This document shows positions 45,496 through 52,953 of a stretch of 54,410 nt of DNA, piece after piece. The notes under the pieces are model-generated. The model was not told the origin of the DNA, made no database searches, and saw only the letters and a list, made by a program, of their open reading frames with translations. The position numbers were made by a program, and so were the translations under genes. The DNA is from a virus: positions 1 to 54,410 of the IMG/VR virus record IMGVR_UViG_3300044739_000092. One strand, given 5' to 3'. The stretch's first letter is position 1. Each line of letters opens with the position of its first letter.

Positions 45496-46221
45496 ATGAC
45501 ACAACAGTCATCAGGAGCCGTACCGGCGGTGCCGCCAACGCAGACCACCGTCGGCACGGCCCTGCCAACAGGCCGAGGCTGGGCCTACACCGGCGCCATC
45601 CTCGGCATCACCGTCTCCGTCACCGCCAACATCGCCCACGCCCGCATCCCCACCCACCCCCACACCGGTGCCGTCGCATTCGCCGCCCTCTGGCCCCTGT
45701 TCCTGTTCGTCACCATCGAAATCATGGCCCGCACCCCGTGGCCCCACCTCCACCGCTGGAAGTGGGTCCGCTTCGGCGGACTCACCATCGTCGGCGTCGT
45801 CGCAGCGATCGTGTCGTACCGGCACCAGGCCGGGCTCCTCGCCTTCTACGGCGAAGACAGACTCACCACGATCATCGGACCCTTGGCGGTGGACGGGCTA
45901 CTGCTGACAGCGACAGGCGCGCTGATCGCCACGTCACGGACACGACAGTCCACGCCAGCACCCGCCACGACCGCCACGGCTGTCACCCCCACGCCGGCGC
46001 CTGTCCGGGTCGCCCAGGACAAGGCCGCCACAGCCCCGCCACCTGTCACCACGCCCCGGCCGCCCCTGTCACCCCCCGACCAGTCCCGCGCCTACGTCGC
46101 GTCCCACCCCGACATGACACGCGACCAGCAGGCCGCCGCGCTCGGCATCTCCCCCCGCACACTCGCCCGCCACCTCGCACAGCCCACGAAGCTCACCGCC
46201 GTCAACGGAGGCACATCGTGA
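45496..46221 (+). CDS. DUF2637-like membrane protein with C-terminal HTH
   Basis: 241 residues. Four TM helices: WAYTGAILGITVSVTANIAH, AVAFAALWPLFLFVTIEIMA, GGLTIVGVVAAIVSYRHQAG, IIGPLAVDGLLLTATGAL. The pair IVSYRH...L and PLAVDGLL is the DUF2637 signature. After a Thr/Pro linker comes TRDQQAAALGISPRTLARHLA, an HTH. DUF2637 proteins are first in transfer operons of actinomycete integrative elements and plasmids, where they lie upstream of the FtsK/TraB-like gene, as here. They may serve spread through the mycelium (Spd-like). ATG nine bases after the last operator half-site. Confidence 0.8.
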   Translation: MTQQSSGAVPAVPPTQTTVGTALPTGRGWAYTGAILGITVSVTANIAHARIPTHPHTGAVAFAALWPLFLFVTIEIMARTPWPHLHRWKWVRFGGLTIVGVVAAIVSYRHQAGLLAFYGEDRLTTIIGPLAVDGLLLTATGALIATSRTRQSTPAPATTATAVTPTPAPVRVAQDKAATAPPPVTTPRPPLSPPDQSRAYVASHPDMTRDQQAAALGISPRTLARHLAQPTKLTAVNGGTS

Positions 46222-46415
46222 CCCCGACCCGCAGAGTCCTGATCTTCACTGGGGAGTGGGCGGCGATCCTCGCCTTCTGCCTTCTCCTCCTGGCGCTCTT
46301 CCTCAAGTCGGTGCCCGCCGTCTTCTGGGCACTGGGGCTGGTCGGTGTCACCATCGTCACGTCGCTGGTCGAGGAGTTCCTCCGGGGCGACGAGGAAGAG
46401 GAGGCGGCCCGATGA
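46218..46415 (+). CDS. 65-residue membrane protein
   Basis: Two hydrophobic helices (EWAAILAFCLLLLALFLKSV and VFWALGLVGVTIVTSLVEEFL), then an acidic end (GDEEEEAAR). GTG in a four-base overlap with the DUF2637 gene. Small two-TM proteins at this place resemble Spd proteins of Streptomyces plasmids by position only. Confidence 0.65.
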   Translation: MTPTRRVLIFTGEWAAILAFCLLLLALFLKSVPAVFWALGLVGVTIVTSLVEEFLRGDEEEEAAR

Positions 46416-46621
46416 TCACCGAGGCCCTCGCGATCCTGGTCCTCCTCGCTGCTGGCCTGTGGTTCGGCTACCGCGGTCGCAGCTTCTTCGCCCCGATCTG
46501 CTACATCCTGATCGGCGTCATCCTCGCGGGCGGCACGTTCACCGGGGCAGCGAGTCACGGCGGCCACATCGTCACGACCGTGGCGACCCAGCTCGCCAGC
46601 TACGTCGGGGGGAAGGCGTGA
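46412..46621 (+). CDS. 69-residue membrane protein
   Basis: Two hydrophobic segments (ALAILVLLAAGLWFGYRG; ICYILIGVILAGGTFTGAA) and a Thr/Ala-rich end. Four-base overlaps on both sides. Second small membrane protein of the same putative transfer operon. Confidence 0.65.
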   Translation: MITEALAILVLLAAGLWFGYRGRSFFAPICYILIGVILAGGTFTGAASHGGHIVTTVATQLASYVGGKA

Positions 46622-48255
46622 CCGCGCCCACCGAACCCCCCGCCCCGGCGCCCGAGGTGTCGAGGCCCCGCCCTACCGTGTCCCGGACGCCCCGCCCGTC
46701 GCGTACCAAGCGGCGGGCCATCGCCGTGCCTGTGCTCCTTGCCGGCGGTCTGCTCGCGTTGGTTGCGTCGCAGGGCGGTTGGCTGCTGCTCCTCGCGGCG
46801 GCGGGTGGTACGGCTGCGGTGGGCGGCGGCCTGTGGGTGTCGGCTCGGCGACGTGCCGGGATGCGGTCGGGTCGTGGTTCTCGTCGGCAGCAGCGGTTCC
46901 GGCGTCCTCAGCGGGCGCCGCGCCAGTTCGGCGGGTTCGCTCCCCGCCGCCCGGCCGCCGCGGGGATCCGTCACGTCGGCGGCAACGCCGGGCGCGGCAT
47001 GGGCCGGGCAGCTGGTCGCGCGGCGGGTGGTGTCGGTGCGGTCGGCCGTCGCGCTGCTGGTGCGGGCCGGGGCGCCGCGTCGCGCGTCGATGCGTCGGCT
47101 CGACGCGGCAAGCAGGCGGCCGGTTCGGTTGCGGCGTCTGGCCGGAAGAAGGCGCAGTCCGCGCTGCGGATCCCGGGCCGGTCGAGCACCGGGCGCCCCG
47201 CGAAGCCCGCGAGCTCGGCAGCTGGTCATCGGCCGTCGTTCGCCAGGGGCCGGAAGTCGGCCACGCCGCGCGCTACGGGCGCGGCGAGCAAGACCGGACG
47301 CTCGGGCCGCGGCGGCGGGTTCCGGATTCCCGGCATGTCGAGCGGCCGGACCGGTGGCCGCACTGGTGGCAGGGCAGGTGGCGGCCGGATGTTCGGCGGC
47401 AAGGCGACACCCCGCCGCGCCCCCGGCATGTCGGCCGGGCGTCTCGGCAACGCGGCGCGACGGCTCACCGGACGGACACGACCCGCCGCCGGTGCCACCC
47501 CAGGCGCCGGCACGGCACGGGCACCCGGGCAGCGCGTCCGTGGTGTTCGGGGTGTCCTCGGCCGGACACGCGGTCGGCTGACCGGACGCCCCGCGCCGAC
47601 ACGGACACGGACACGACGCAAGGTGACACCCGGCAAGACGACCCAGGCACCGACGCTGACACGGCGCGCCGCCCGCCGAGCCATGACAGCCACCCGGGCA
47701 GGTGCCCTGCGGACCGGACGCGGCACCCGATCACTCGCCCGACGCATAGCCCGCCGCCTGTGGAACGCCCCCGCCGCCGCTGTCACCGCACTCACCGGAC
47801 CCGCCTACCCCCGAACCCCGGCCGCCACCCTCGGCACCCCACCTGTCACCACCCCGGCCGCCACTGCCAGGCCGACACCGCAACTCGCCACCGCTGGAGG
47901 ACCCGCCATGTCCCACCCCGCCATCGACCCATCCGTCGAAGCCGCGAACAGCCTCGGCGGCTACGAATTCCGCCACATGAGCGACATCCGGAACTTCACC
48001 TCCGCCGCCCCCGAATCCATCGCCGCCCTCGCCGCCGCCTACGCCGCCGTCGCCAACCGGCTCGCCGACACCCCCGCCGCATCCGGTGTCGCCGAGGTGT
48101 ACTCCCAGATCGCCGGCAGCCTCTCCGCCTCCGCCGACACCGCCGGGGAAGCCTCCGGGCTCCTTGCCGCCGCGAACCAGGACGACTTCCAGCGCATCGA
48201 CAACCCCCGCCCCAACGAGGGCATGGCCGACTACGGCCCCAACGCCGCAGGCTGA
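46618..48255 (+). CDS. 545-residue basic membrane protein of the transfer operon
   Basis: N-terminal Pro-rich cytoplasmic part, two TM helices (IAVPVLLAGGLLALVASQGG and LLLLAAAGGTAAVGGGLWVS), then ~350 residues extremely rich in Arg, Gly, Ala, Pro and Ser with repeats such as RTGGRTGGRAGGG. The last 115 residues (from MSHPAIDPSVEAANSLGGYEF) are an ordinary helical domain. A DNA-coating, Arg-rich membrane protein just before an FtsK/TraB-like pump suggests a role in holding or feeding DNA. No homolog is recognised by name, though actinomycete elements often have such a protein here (SpdA/SpdB-like). An internal ATG at 47908 with a strong ribosome site may yield the helical domain alone. Confidence 0.65.
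   Translation: MTAPTEPPAPAPEVSRPRPTVSRTPRPSRTKRRAIAVPVLLAGGLLALVASQGGWLLLLAAAGGTAAVGGGLWVSARRRAGMRSGRGSRRQQRFRRPQRAPRQFGGFAPRRPAAAGIRHVGGNAGRGMGRAAGRAAGGVGAVGRRAAGAGRGAASRVDASARRGKQAAGSVAASGRKKAQSALRIPGRSSTGRPAKPASSAAGHRPSFARGRKSATPRATGAASKTGRSGRGGGFRIPGMSSGRTGGRTGGRAGGGRMFGGKATPRRAPGMSAGRLGNAARRLTGRTRPAAGATPGAGTARAPGQRVRGVRGVLGRTRGRLTGRPAPTRTRTRRKVTPGKTTQAPTLTRRAARRAMTATRAGALRTGRGTRSLARRIARRLWNAPAAAVTALTGPAYPRTPAATLGTPPVTTPAATARPTPQLATAGGPAMSHPAIDPSVEAANSLGGYEFRHMSDIRNFTSAAPESIAALAAAYAAVANRLADTPAASGVAEVYSQIAGSLSASADTAGEASGLLAAANQDDFQRIDNPRPNEGMADYGPNAAG
47908..48255 (+). CDS. Possible separate translation of the C-terminal helical domain
   Basis: In frame inside the previous gene, an ATG lies six bases after GGAGGA, much better than the start of the long gene. 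It would give a 115-residue acidic, helical protein (FTSAAPESIAALAAAYAAVA; VAEVYSQIAGSLSASADTA). This repeats the plan of phage and ICE genes in which a C-terminal domain is also made alone. Only ribosome-site quality supports it. Confidence 0.4.
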   Translation: MSHPAIDPSVEAANSLGGYEFRHMSDIRNFTSAAPESIAALAAAYAAVANRLADTPAASGVAEVYSQIAGSLSASADTAGEASGLLAAANQDDFQRIDNPRPNEGMADYGPNAAG

Positions 48256-48270
48256 GGAAGGACAACAACC

Positions 48271-50403
48271 GTGCGCGAGTCCGAACGGCAGCGGATCGTC
48301 GCCGAGGAGACCGCCGACGAATGGCCCTACGAGGCCTGGTCGAACCCCGTCAGCGCGATGCTCGGCACGTACCTCCTCGGCGTCCTGCTGCACATGGCGG
48401 ACGTGTCACCGTGGTGGCCGCTGCTGACCGGGCTCGCTGTCACCGTCACGTGGGTCGGCTGCACCGTGTCACTCGGCACCAAGGACCTTGGTGTCGGGTA
48501 CGCGGCGGCAGTGTCCCTGTCGGTGACAGGGTGGCTGACATGGGCCGCCGGACACCCGACACTCGACATCCGGAACTGGCCTGTCACCCGCGACTCGTGG
48601 TGGATCCTCGCCACCGCCACCGCCATCCTCGCCGTCGTGTGGGGTGTCCTCATCCGGCAACGCGCGAACGCTGTCGCTGACGTGGCCGACCGTCTCCGCG
48701 GTGTCACCGGACAGGGCGACAGTTGGGAAGACGCCTGCCGGCAGGCCGGGATCGCCGGCTGGGAGTACGAGTCGCAGGAGACGACACCCGGCGGCATGAA
48801 GGTGACGATGCGGATCCGCCCGGGTGGCACCACGTACCGGCAGGCCCTCGGCTCGGTGGAACGGTTGGAGTCGTGCGTCGAGGCCCCGTACCACGGCGCG
48901 GTGCGAATCGAGAAGGGCGCGAACGCCGCCCGGGCGGTCATCGTGTGGAACGAGCGGAACATGCTCGCCGAGGTCCTGCCGTACCCGGACGACATGTCGC
49001 CGACGGACATCGTGAAGCCGATGACGACCGGCATGTTCGAGGACCGCATCCCGGCGACCGTCACTTACGCGTACCGGTCGAGCCTCACCCTGGGGCAGCG
49101 GGACGGCGGCAAGAGCAACGAGAACGCGGTGAAGATCGCGAACCTCGTCCGCGCCCCCAACGTCCTCATCTGGCTGTCGTGTTTCAAGCAGGGCTCGGCC
49201 GCGAAGCCGTGGCTGGCCCCGTACGCCGCCGGGCAGGCCGCCGCGCCCGCCCTCGACTGGGTGACCGTGTGCACCCCCGCCGACATGGCTGGTGTTGAAG
49301 CGCAACTCGACGCGCTCGACCGGATCGGGAACGAACGCGCCCGACGGCGCACCAGCGACAAGATCGTGCCCACCCCGGAGCAGCCCGCGATCCGCCTCAA
49401 CATCGACGAAATCGCCGACCTGCTGGCCGACCCGCGGAACTACCGCATCGCCGCGAAACTCGTCCTCGTCCTGCGTAAGCACAGGTCAGAGGGCATCGAC
49501 CTTGATCTTGCTTCCCAGCGGGGCACCATGTCGTTCCTCGGACAGTGGGCCCGCGACATCGCCTCCCAGGTCAGCATCGTCAACGTGTTCAAGGTCGACA
49601 ACCCCGCCGAGGTGTGGAACGCCCTCGGCTTGGACCGGTCCCGGATCGGCGGCATCGACCCGTCCACATTCGAGTACCAGGGCACGATGCTCACCGTGGC
49701 GCCCGGCGCCCGGATCGCGCCGCAGAAGGTGTTCCGCATCAACCACGACGACCCCCTCGCCGTCCCCAAGCTGGCGGCTGCCGGCGCCGCGCACCGGCCC
49801 CAGCTCGAGCAGTCGGCTGTGGCGGCGGCGGGGCCGCAGTACGCGCGCCGTTGGCAGACCGACCAGGTCCGGGCCCTGCTGGTGGATGCGGCGCGGATCG
49901 TCGGCGGCCAGTATCAGCCCGCGCACGTTCCCGCCGTCGGCCACGCGACCGTCCCCGCCTCGGTCCCCGTGCAGGTGGCGGGTCCGCCGCGGTTGCGTGC
50001 CGTGCCGTACCTCGACCCCACCAGCAGCGTCCCCGTCGAACGGCAACTCGGCCTCCACAAGATCGACGGCCGGCAGATCCTCGTTGACCAGTTCGGGCCG
50101 GTGGAGGGCGAGAAGGCGTGGCAGTTCGCGCAGGGCTACAACCTGCTCGTCGAGGCCCGCCGGATCCTCGCCGCCACCCCCGACCGGGCGTTGCCGACGC
50201 GGGACCTCCTCGACCAGTTGGCGTTGCGGCCGAAGTGGGACGGGCTCACCCCGGAACGCCTCGCCGAGCTCGTCCGCCCGCACGGCGTGAGGCCTGACCA
50301 GCTGGGGGCGTCGCGGTTCCCGGGGAACCCGCGCGGCTACCGCCTCTCCAGCGTCGAGGAGGCGCTGCGGCAGCCCGCCGAGGACTCCCCGACACCGGCG
50401 TAG
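48271..50403 (+). CDS. FtsK/TraB-like DNA translocase of conjugative-element type
   Basis: 710 residues. Four N-terminal TM helices (AMLGTYLLGVLLHMADVSPW; LLTGLAVTVTWVGCTV; YAAAVSLSVTGWLTWAAG; WWILATATAILAVVWGVLI). The FtsK/HerA ATPase has GQRDGGKS (275-282, a full Walker A) and AIRLNIDEIADLL (Walker B, near 370). The C-terminal part has two helical segments and a winged-helix-like end (RRILAATPDRALPTRDLLDQL, PERLAELVRPHGVRPDQLG, GYRLSSVEEAL), in the place of the FtsK gamma/TraB wHTH that reads DNA repeats. Length and layout fit TraB/Tra of Streptomyces plasmids and AICEs, which move double-stranded DNA between cells with this one protein. The 8-mer repeats just after the stop support that. 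AGGAAGGA ribosome site; GTG start. Confidence 0.82.
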   Translation: MRESERQRIVAEETADEWPYEAWSNPVSAMLGTYLLGVLLHMADVSPWWPLLTGLAVTVTWVGCTVSLGTKDLGVGYAAAVSLSVTGWLTWAAGHPTLDIRNWPVTRDSWWILATATAILAVVWGVLIRQRANAVADVADRLRGVTGQGDSWEDACRQAGIAGWEYESQETTPGGMKVTMRIRPGGTTYRQALGSVERLESCVEAPYHGAVRIEKGANAARAVIVWNERNMLAEVLPYPDDMSPTDIVKPMTTGMFEDRIPATVTYAYRSSLTLGQRDGGKSNENAVKIANLVRAPNVLIWLSCFKQGSAAKPWLAPYAAGQAAAPALDWVTVCTPADMAGVEAQLDALDRIGNERARRRTSDKIVPTPEQPAIRLNIDEIADLLADPRNYRIAAKLVLVLRKHRSEGIDLDLASQRGTMSFLGQWARDIASQVSIVNVFKVDNPAEVWNALGLDRSRIGGIDPSTFEYQGTMLTVAPGARIAPQKVFRINHDDPLAVPKLAAAGAAHRPQLEQSAVAAAGPQYARRWQTDQVRALLVDAARIVGGQYQPAHVPAVGHATVPASVPVQVAGPPRLRAVPYLDPTSSVPVERQLGLHKIDGRQILVDQFGPVEGEKAWQFAQGYNLLVEARRILAATPDRALPTRDLLDQLALRPKWDGLTPERLAELVRPHGVRPDQLGASRFPGNPRGYRLSSVEEALRQPAEDSPTPA

Positions 50404-50405
50404 CA

Positions 50406-50487
50406 CCCGCTATAGCGGGCCCGTAGCGCCCCACCCGGGGGCCCGCTACGGGGCGTCCCGCTACGGCCCCCGCTACTGGCCCGCTAC
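50406..50487. repeat. Array of CCCGCTAC 8-mers behind the FtsK/TraB-like gene (clt-like)
   Basis: CCCGCTAC occurs exactly at 50442, 50457, 50469 and 50480; CCCGCTAT at 50406 overlaps its own inverse to make the perfect 14-bp palindrome CCCGCTATAGCGGG (50406-50419); an imperfect inverted copy lies at 50423. All start within two bases of the stop codon and spacing drops from 36 to 15, 12 and 11. Streptomyces clt loci hold such 8-bp repeats next to traB, to which the TraB winged helix binds (for example GACCCGGA in pSVH1). The transfer-origin role is an inference. The remaining 143-base gap has no ORF. Confidence 0.72.
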
Positions 50488-50546
50488 ACCCGGCTTGGCC
50501 TGCGAGGTAGCACCCACATGACCGCATCGGAGAAGGGGGGCCAACC

Positions 50547-51149
50547 GTGGCTCGGAGACGTCGTTCCAGACGGCGCCGCAGTGACGCGAGGGTGGTGCTC
50601 GCCCTGGGCGGTCTGATGGCCGTGTACTGGGGTCTGTTGCAGGCGTACCGGTGGGTGCTCGGGCACCGGGTCACAGCGGCCGGGATTGGCGCCGGGGTGG
50701 TGGCCGTCGGCGTGTTCGCGTTGCGGGTGTGGTGGCGTCGTCGTCGCGGCCGGAGGGCGGCGGTGCGGCGTCTGGCCTCGTTGGGTGATGGGACGGGGAA
50801 GGCCGCGGAGGAGCTGGTCGCCGAGTTGCTGCGCCGGGACGGTTGCACCGGCGTGGAGGTGCGCGGCGGGGGTGGTGATCTGGGTGCGGATGTGACGGGG
50901 ATGTTGCCGGGTGGTGGCCGGGTTGTGGTGCAGGTGAAGGACTACGCGAAGCCGATCGGTAGCCCGGCGTTGCAGACGTTCAATGGGACGTGTTGGGCGG
51001 AGCATGGGGCGGATGTGGCGGTGTTCGTGACGACGTCCAGCTTCACCAGTGCCGCGGTGGCGTTCGCTGGCCGGTCGGGTATCGAGTTGGTGGATGGGGC
51101 TGGGTTGGCGGCGTGGATGGGCGGGGAGTCGATGGGCTCGGCGGCGTGA
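50547..51149 (+). CDS. Membrane-anchored Mrr-like restriction endonuclease
   Basis: 200 residues. A very basic N-terminus, two TM helices (VVLALGGLMAVYWGLLQAY; AAGIGAGVVAVGVFALRVWW), then a Mrr_cat-type nuclease: GKAAEELVAELLRRDG with Glu, GGGDLGADVTGML with the catalytic Asp, RVVVQVKDYAKPIGSPALQTFNG with Q-x-K. Similar membrane Mrr-like proteins are widespread in actinomycetes. It would cleave DNA close to the membrane, for instance unprotected DNA entering by conjugation or phage injection. It directly follows the clt-like array. GTG start with GAAGGGGGG before it. Confidence 0.8.
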   Translation: MARRRRSRRRRSDARVVLALGGLMAVYWGLLQAYRWVLGHRVTAAGIGAGVVAVGVFALRVWWRRRRGRRAAVRRLASLGDGTGKAAEELVAELLRRDGCTGVEVRGGGGDLGADVTGMLPGGGRVVVQVKDYAKPIGSPALQTFNGTCWAEHGADVAVFVTTSSFTSAAVAFAGRSGIELVDGAGLAAWMGGESMGSAA

Positions 51150-51164
51150 AGACGTTAATTCCGG

Positions 51165-51194
51165 TTGACGGGGCGAGGCCCGATACGGTAAAGT
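51165..51194 (+). promoter_or_regulatory. Promoter for the last small-gene operon
   Basis: -35 TTGACG (51165-51170), 18-base spacer, -10 TAAAGT (51189-51194). A GAGAGGA ribosome site follows before the ATG at 51234. The second TTGACA-like hexamer at 51199 has no partner at the right distance. The strength suggests expression in the lysogen. Confidence 0.7.
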
Positions 51195-51233
51195 CGAGTT
51201 GACAGAAAGAGCCGAACGAGAGGACATCTCCCC

Positions 51234-51590
51234 ATGACCACCCGCTACGACCTCGATCCGGTCACCACCGACCCTCCGATGGCCTACACCACCACCGCTG
51301 GCGTCAAGATCGCCGACCTCGGCGAAGACGGCGCGTACCTGGCGATCGGACACCTCACCGCCGAGGGGATGGTGGCCGCCGTCATCGACATGCAGAACTA
51401 CCAGGGGACGAGACCCGACGAGGAGTTCAGCGACGCCGAGATGGCCGAGCTCGTCGTTCGCACCCGCGTCGTGTTCCACAACCCCCAGGAAACCGACGCC
51501 GAGGCCGACTACAACTGGTGGATCGAGACCGGCCCGGATGTCGAGGCCAGCCCGAACGCCCTCGACGTGACCATCTGGGACCCGTCATGA
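51234..51590 (+). CDS. 118-residue acidic protein of unknown function
   Basis: Alternating strands (VKIADLGEDGAYLAIGHLTAEG, NWWIETGPDVEASP, ALDVTIWDP) with a middle helix FSDAEMAELVVRTRVVF. Net charge strongly negative, a property of DNA-mimic anti-restriction proteins, but this is not established. It has its own promoter, so it is probably made in the lysogen. Confidence 0.6.
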   Translation: MTTRYDLDPVTTDPPMAYTTTAGVKIADLGEDGAYLAIGHLTAEGMVAAVIDMQNYQGTRPDEEFSDAEMAELVVRTRVVFHNPQETDAEADYNWWIETGPDVEASPNALDVTIWDPS

Positions 51591-51643
51591 CCACCGGCCG
51601 CGGCGCCCGCGTGTTCTCCGACGGCAAGGAGTGGACCCCGTGA
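51587..51643 (+). CDS. 18-residue relay micro-ORF
   Basis: MTTGRGARVFSDGKEWTP. The ATG overlaps the previous stop and the stop overlaps the next GTG, each by four bases. AAGGAG within it serves the next gene at eight-base spacing. Third such ORF in the window, after 4016-4060 and 13631-13672. Confidence 0.4.
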   Translation: MTTGRGARVFSDGKEWTP

Positions 51644-51861
51644 CCCCGACGACGCCGGGCGCTCCGACGACCACCGACCGGCGCGGGGAATGCCGGGAGT
51701 GCGGTCGCGTGATGACGCTCAAGGTGGACGGCACCCTCCGCCAGCACCGGAGTGACATCTGGGTCAACGGGCACCCGCTCCGCTGCTGCGCTGGTTCCGG
51801 TGCCCTCCCGGCCCCCGCCGGTGGCACGCGCGCCGCCGACCGCGACACCGCCGATGGCTGA
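51640..51861 (+). CDS. 73-residue zinc-ribbon-like protein
   Basis: Cysteines in CRECGRVMTL and LRCCAGSGAL, with a HRSDIWVNGHP loop. This C-x2-C...H...C-C pattern recurs in actinophage early proteins. GTG 51640 is chosen over GTG 51631 because of the ribosome-site spacing. Overlaps the next gene by eight bases. Confidence 0.6.
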   Translation: MTPTTPGAPTTTDRRGECRECGRVMTLKVDGTLRQHRSDIWVNGHPLRCCAGSGALPAPAGGTRAADRDTADG

Positions 51862-52054
51862 TCCGCTGGCCGCGGTGAAAGCCGCCACCGACGCCCGCAC
51901 CCGAGGCATCCAACGCCTCGACACCCGCTGGCACACCGCGATCCGCGCCGCCGTCGACGGTGGACAGTCGCAGGCCGCCGTCGCCCGGGCAGCCGGCGTC
52001 ACACGAGCCCGGATCAACCAAATCATGCGCAACCGCGAGGAGGAACAGGGATGA
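51854..52054 (+). CDS. 66-residue HTH protein
   Basis: Helices TRWHTAIRAAVDGGQSQAAVARAAGV then TRARINQIMRNRE form a homeodomain/XRE-like helix-turn-helix. Acts probably as a small DNA-binding regulator of the right-end operon. ATG start, four-base overlap with the next gene. Confidence 0.75.
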   Translation: MADPLAAVKAATDARTRGIQRLDTRWHTAIRAAVDGGQSQAAVARAAGVTRARINQIMRNREEEQG

Positions 52055-52344
52055 GCGCAGCGAGAACAGTCCACCGGCACAAGCTCGACCACGGCATCAA
52101 CAGGCTCCGCGTCCCCATGGGGTGGAGGTTCCTCAGCACGGCGGTGAGACCGCTCGAAGCGGAGCCGTCTGTTTGGCTGGAAGTTCCCGGAGGCTCTGGC
52201 GTCCCGATGGAGACCCTGGTCCTGGAATTCATCGGGACCGGGCACATCGTACCGGGCAACGCGGCCGAGTTCCTAGGCACCGCGATCGTCCCTATCGCAT
52301 CTCCCCTGGTGTGGCACGTGTACCGCATCGAGGAGGACCGATGA
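52051..52344 (+). CDS. DUF7352-like phage protein
   Basis: 97 residues. LDHGINRLRVPMGWRFLSTAVR, then EPSVWLEVPGG and LVLEFIGTGHIVPGNAAEFLGTAI, VWHVYRIEE. These are the turns of the small all-beta family often annotated DUF7352 in actinophage early regions. Its role is unknown. Found in the accessory region, so the operon has phage roots. Confidence 0.72.
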   Translation: MSAARTVHRHKLDHGINRLRVPMGWRFLSTAVRPLEAEPSVWLEVPGGSGVPMETLVLEFIGTGHIVPGNAAEFLGTAIVPIASPLVWHVYRIEEDR

Positions 52345-52853
52345 GCGGGCAAGCCTGGCCGACCCGCGAGGAGGTCGCGCAGGTGCTCGACTTCGACGAC
52401 TTCCCGAGCGGCGTGGCCCTGGAACTGATCGCGGCTCAGGTGGCGGCGCGGGAGAAGGCGGCAGCCGAGAAGGCATGCGAGACCGCGCGGGGCGAGGTCG
52501 AACGTCTGCGCGCCAGGCTTGCCCAGGCGACGGTGTTCACCCTGCTGCCGGACACCTCCCCGTACCCACCGCACCAGGACATCCACACCTGGGGCATCCG
52601 TGTGGAGCAGCGCGGCCCCGATTCGTGGGCCGTGGTTGAAAGGTCCTGGTGTCTCGACCGGGACGGCCACCGCGAGTACGAGTCGACGCCATCCGAGCGA
52701 ACAGACGACTTCAAGGCCAGATTCCGGTTCACCCTCGATGACGCATTCGACATCGCCGAGCGGGCACTGCCTAACATCCGGATCAACGGCGCGACAGCAG
52801 TCGAGGCAGCCGCGTGGGTTGCCGCCAGACAGGCCAGGGACCCGCGCGCATAA
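52341..52853 (+). CDS. 170-residue protein of unknown function
   Basis: A helical N-terminus (REEVAQVLDFDDFPSGVALELIAAQ; coiled coil AREKAAAEKACETARGEVE), then a beta part with WGIRVEQRGPDSWAVVERSW and a helix TLDDAFDIAERALPNIRING. The second half resembles short phage proteins that begin in the same way without the coiled coil. No function known. Confidence 0.6.
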   Translation: MSGQAWPTREEVAQVLDFDDFPSGVALELIAAQVAAREKAAAEKACETARGEVERLRARLAQATVFTLLPDTSPYPPHQDIHTWGIRVEQRGPDSWAVVERSWCLDRDGHREYESTPSERTDDFKARFRFTLDDAFDIAERALPNIRINGATAVEAAAWVAARQARDPRA

Positions 52854-52916
52854 CGCCCGCCTCAGGTGCTGCCGGTGATCGCTTACGAGAACTTGGCTTC
52901 CGGGTATCAGTGGAGT

Positions 52917-52937
52917 CACATAAGATAGGATTATGTG
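52917..52937. promoter_or_regulatory. AT-rich palindromic operator before the tyrosine recombinase
   Basis: CACATAA-GATAGGA-TTATGTG, seven perfect pairs around seven bases, in a locally AT-rich stretch unlike its surroundings. It ends 16 bases before the recombinase GTG, and possible -10 hexamers (TAAGAT, TAGGAT) overlap it. It looks like a site where a dimeric repressor would block the recombinase promoter. The 100-base gap holds no ORF. Confidence 0.65.
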
Positions 52938-52953
52938 GACCTAGGGGGACTCC

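Noticed and set aside
49081-49130. A broken Walker A in the FtsK/TraB-like protein
   Set aside because: At first GQRDGGKS looked degenerate, but it fits G-x4-G-K-S fully, and a D-E Walker B is present, so the ATPase is taken as intact.
50406-50487. Terminator only, from the palindrome behind the ATPase gene
   Set aside because: CCCGCTATAGCGGG has no loop to speak of and no T-run, and the same 8-mer recurs four times in direct orientation, which a terminator would not explain.
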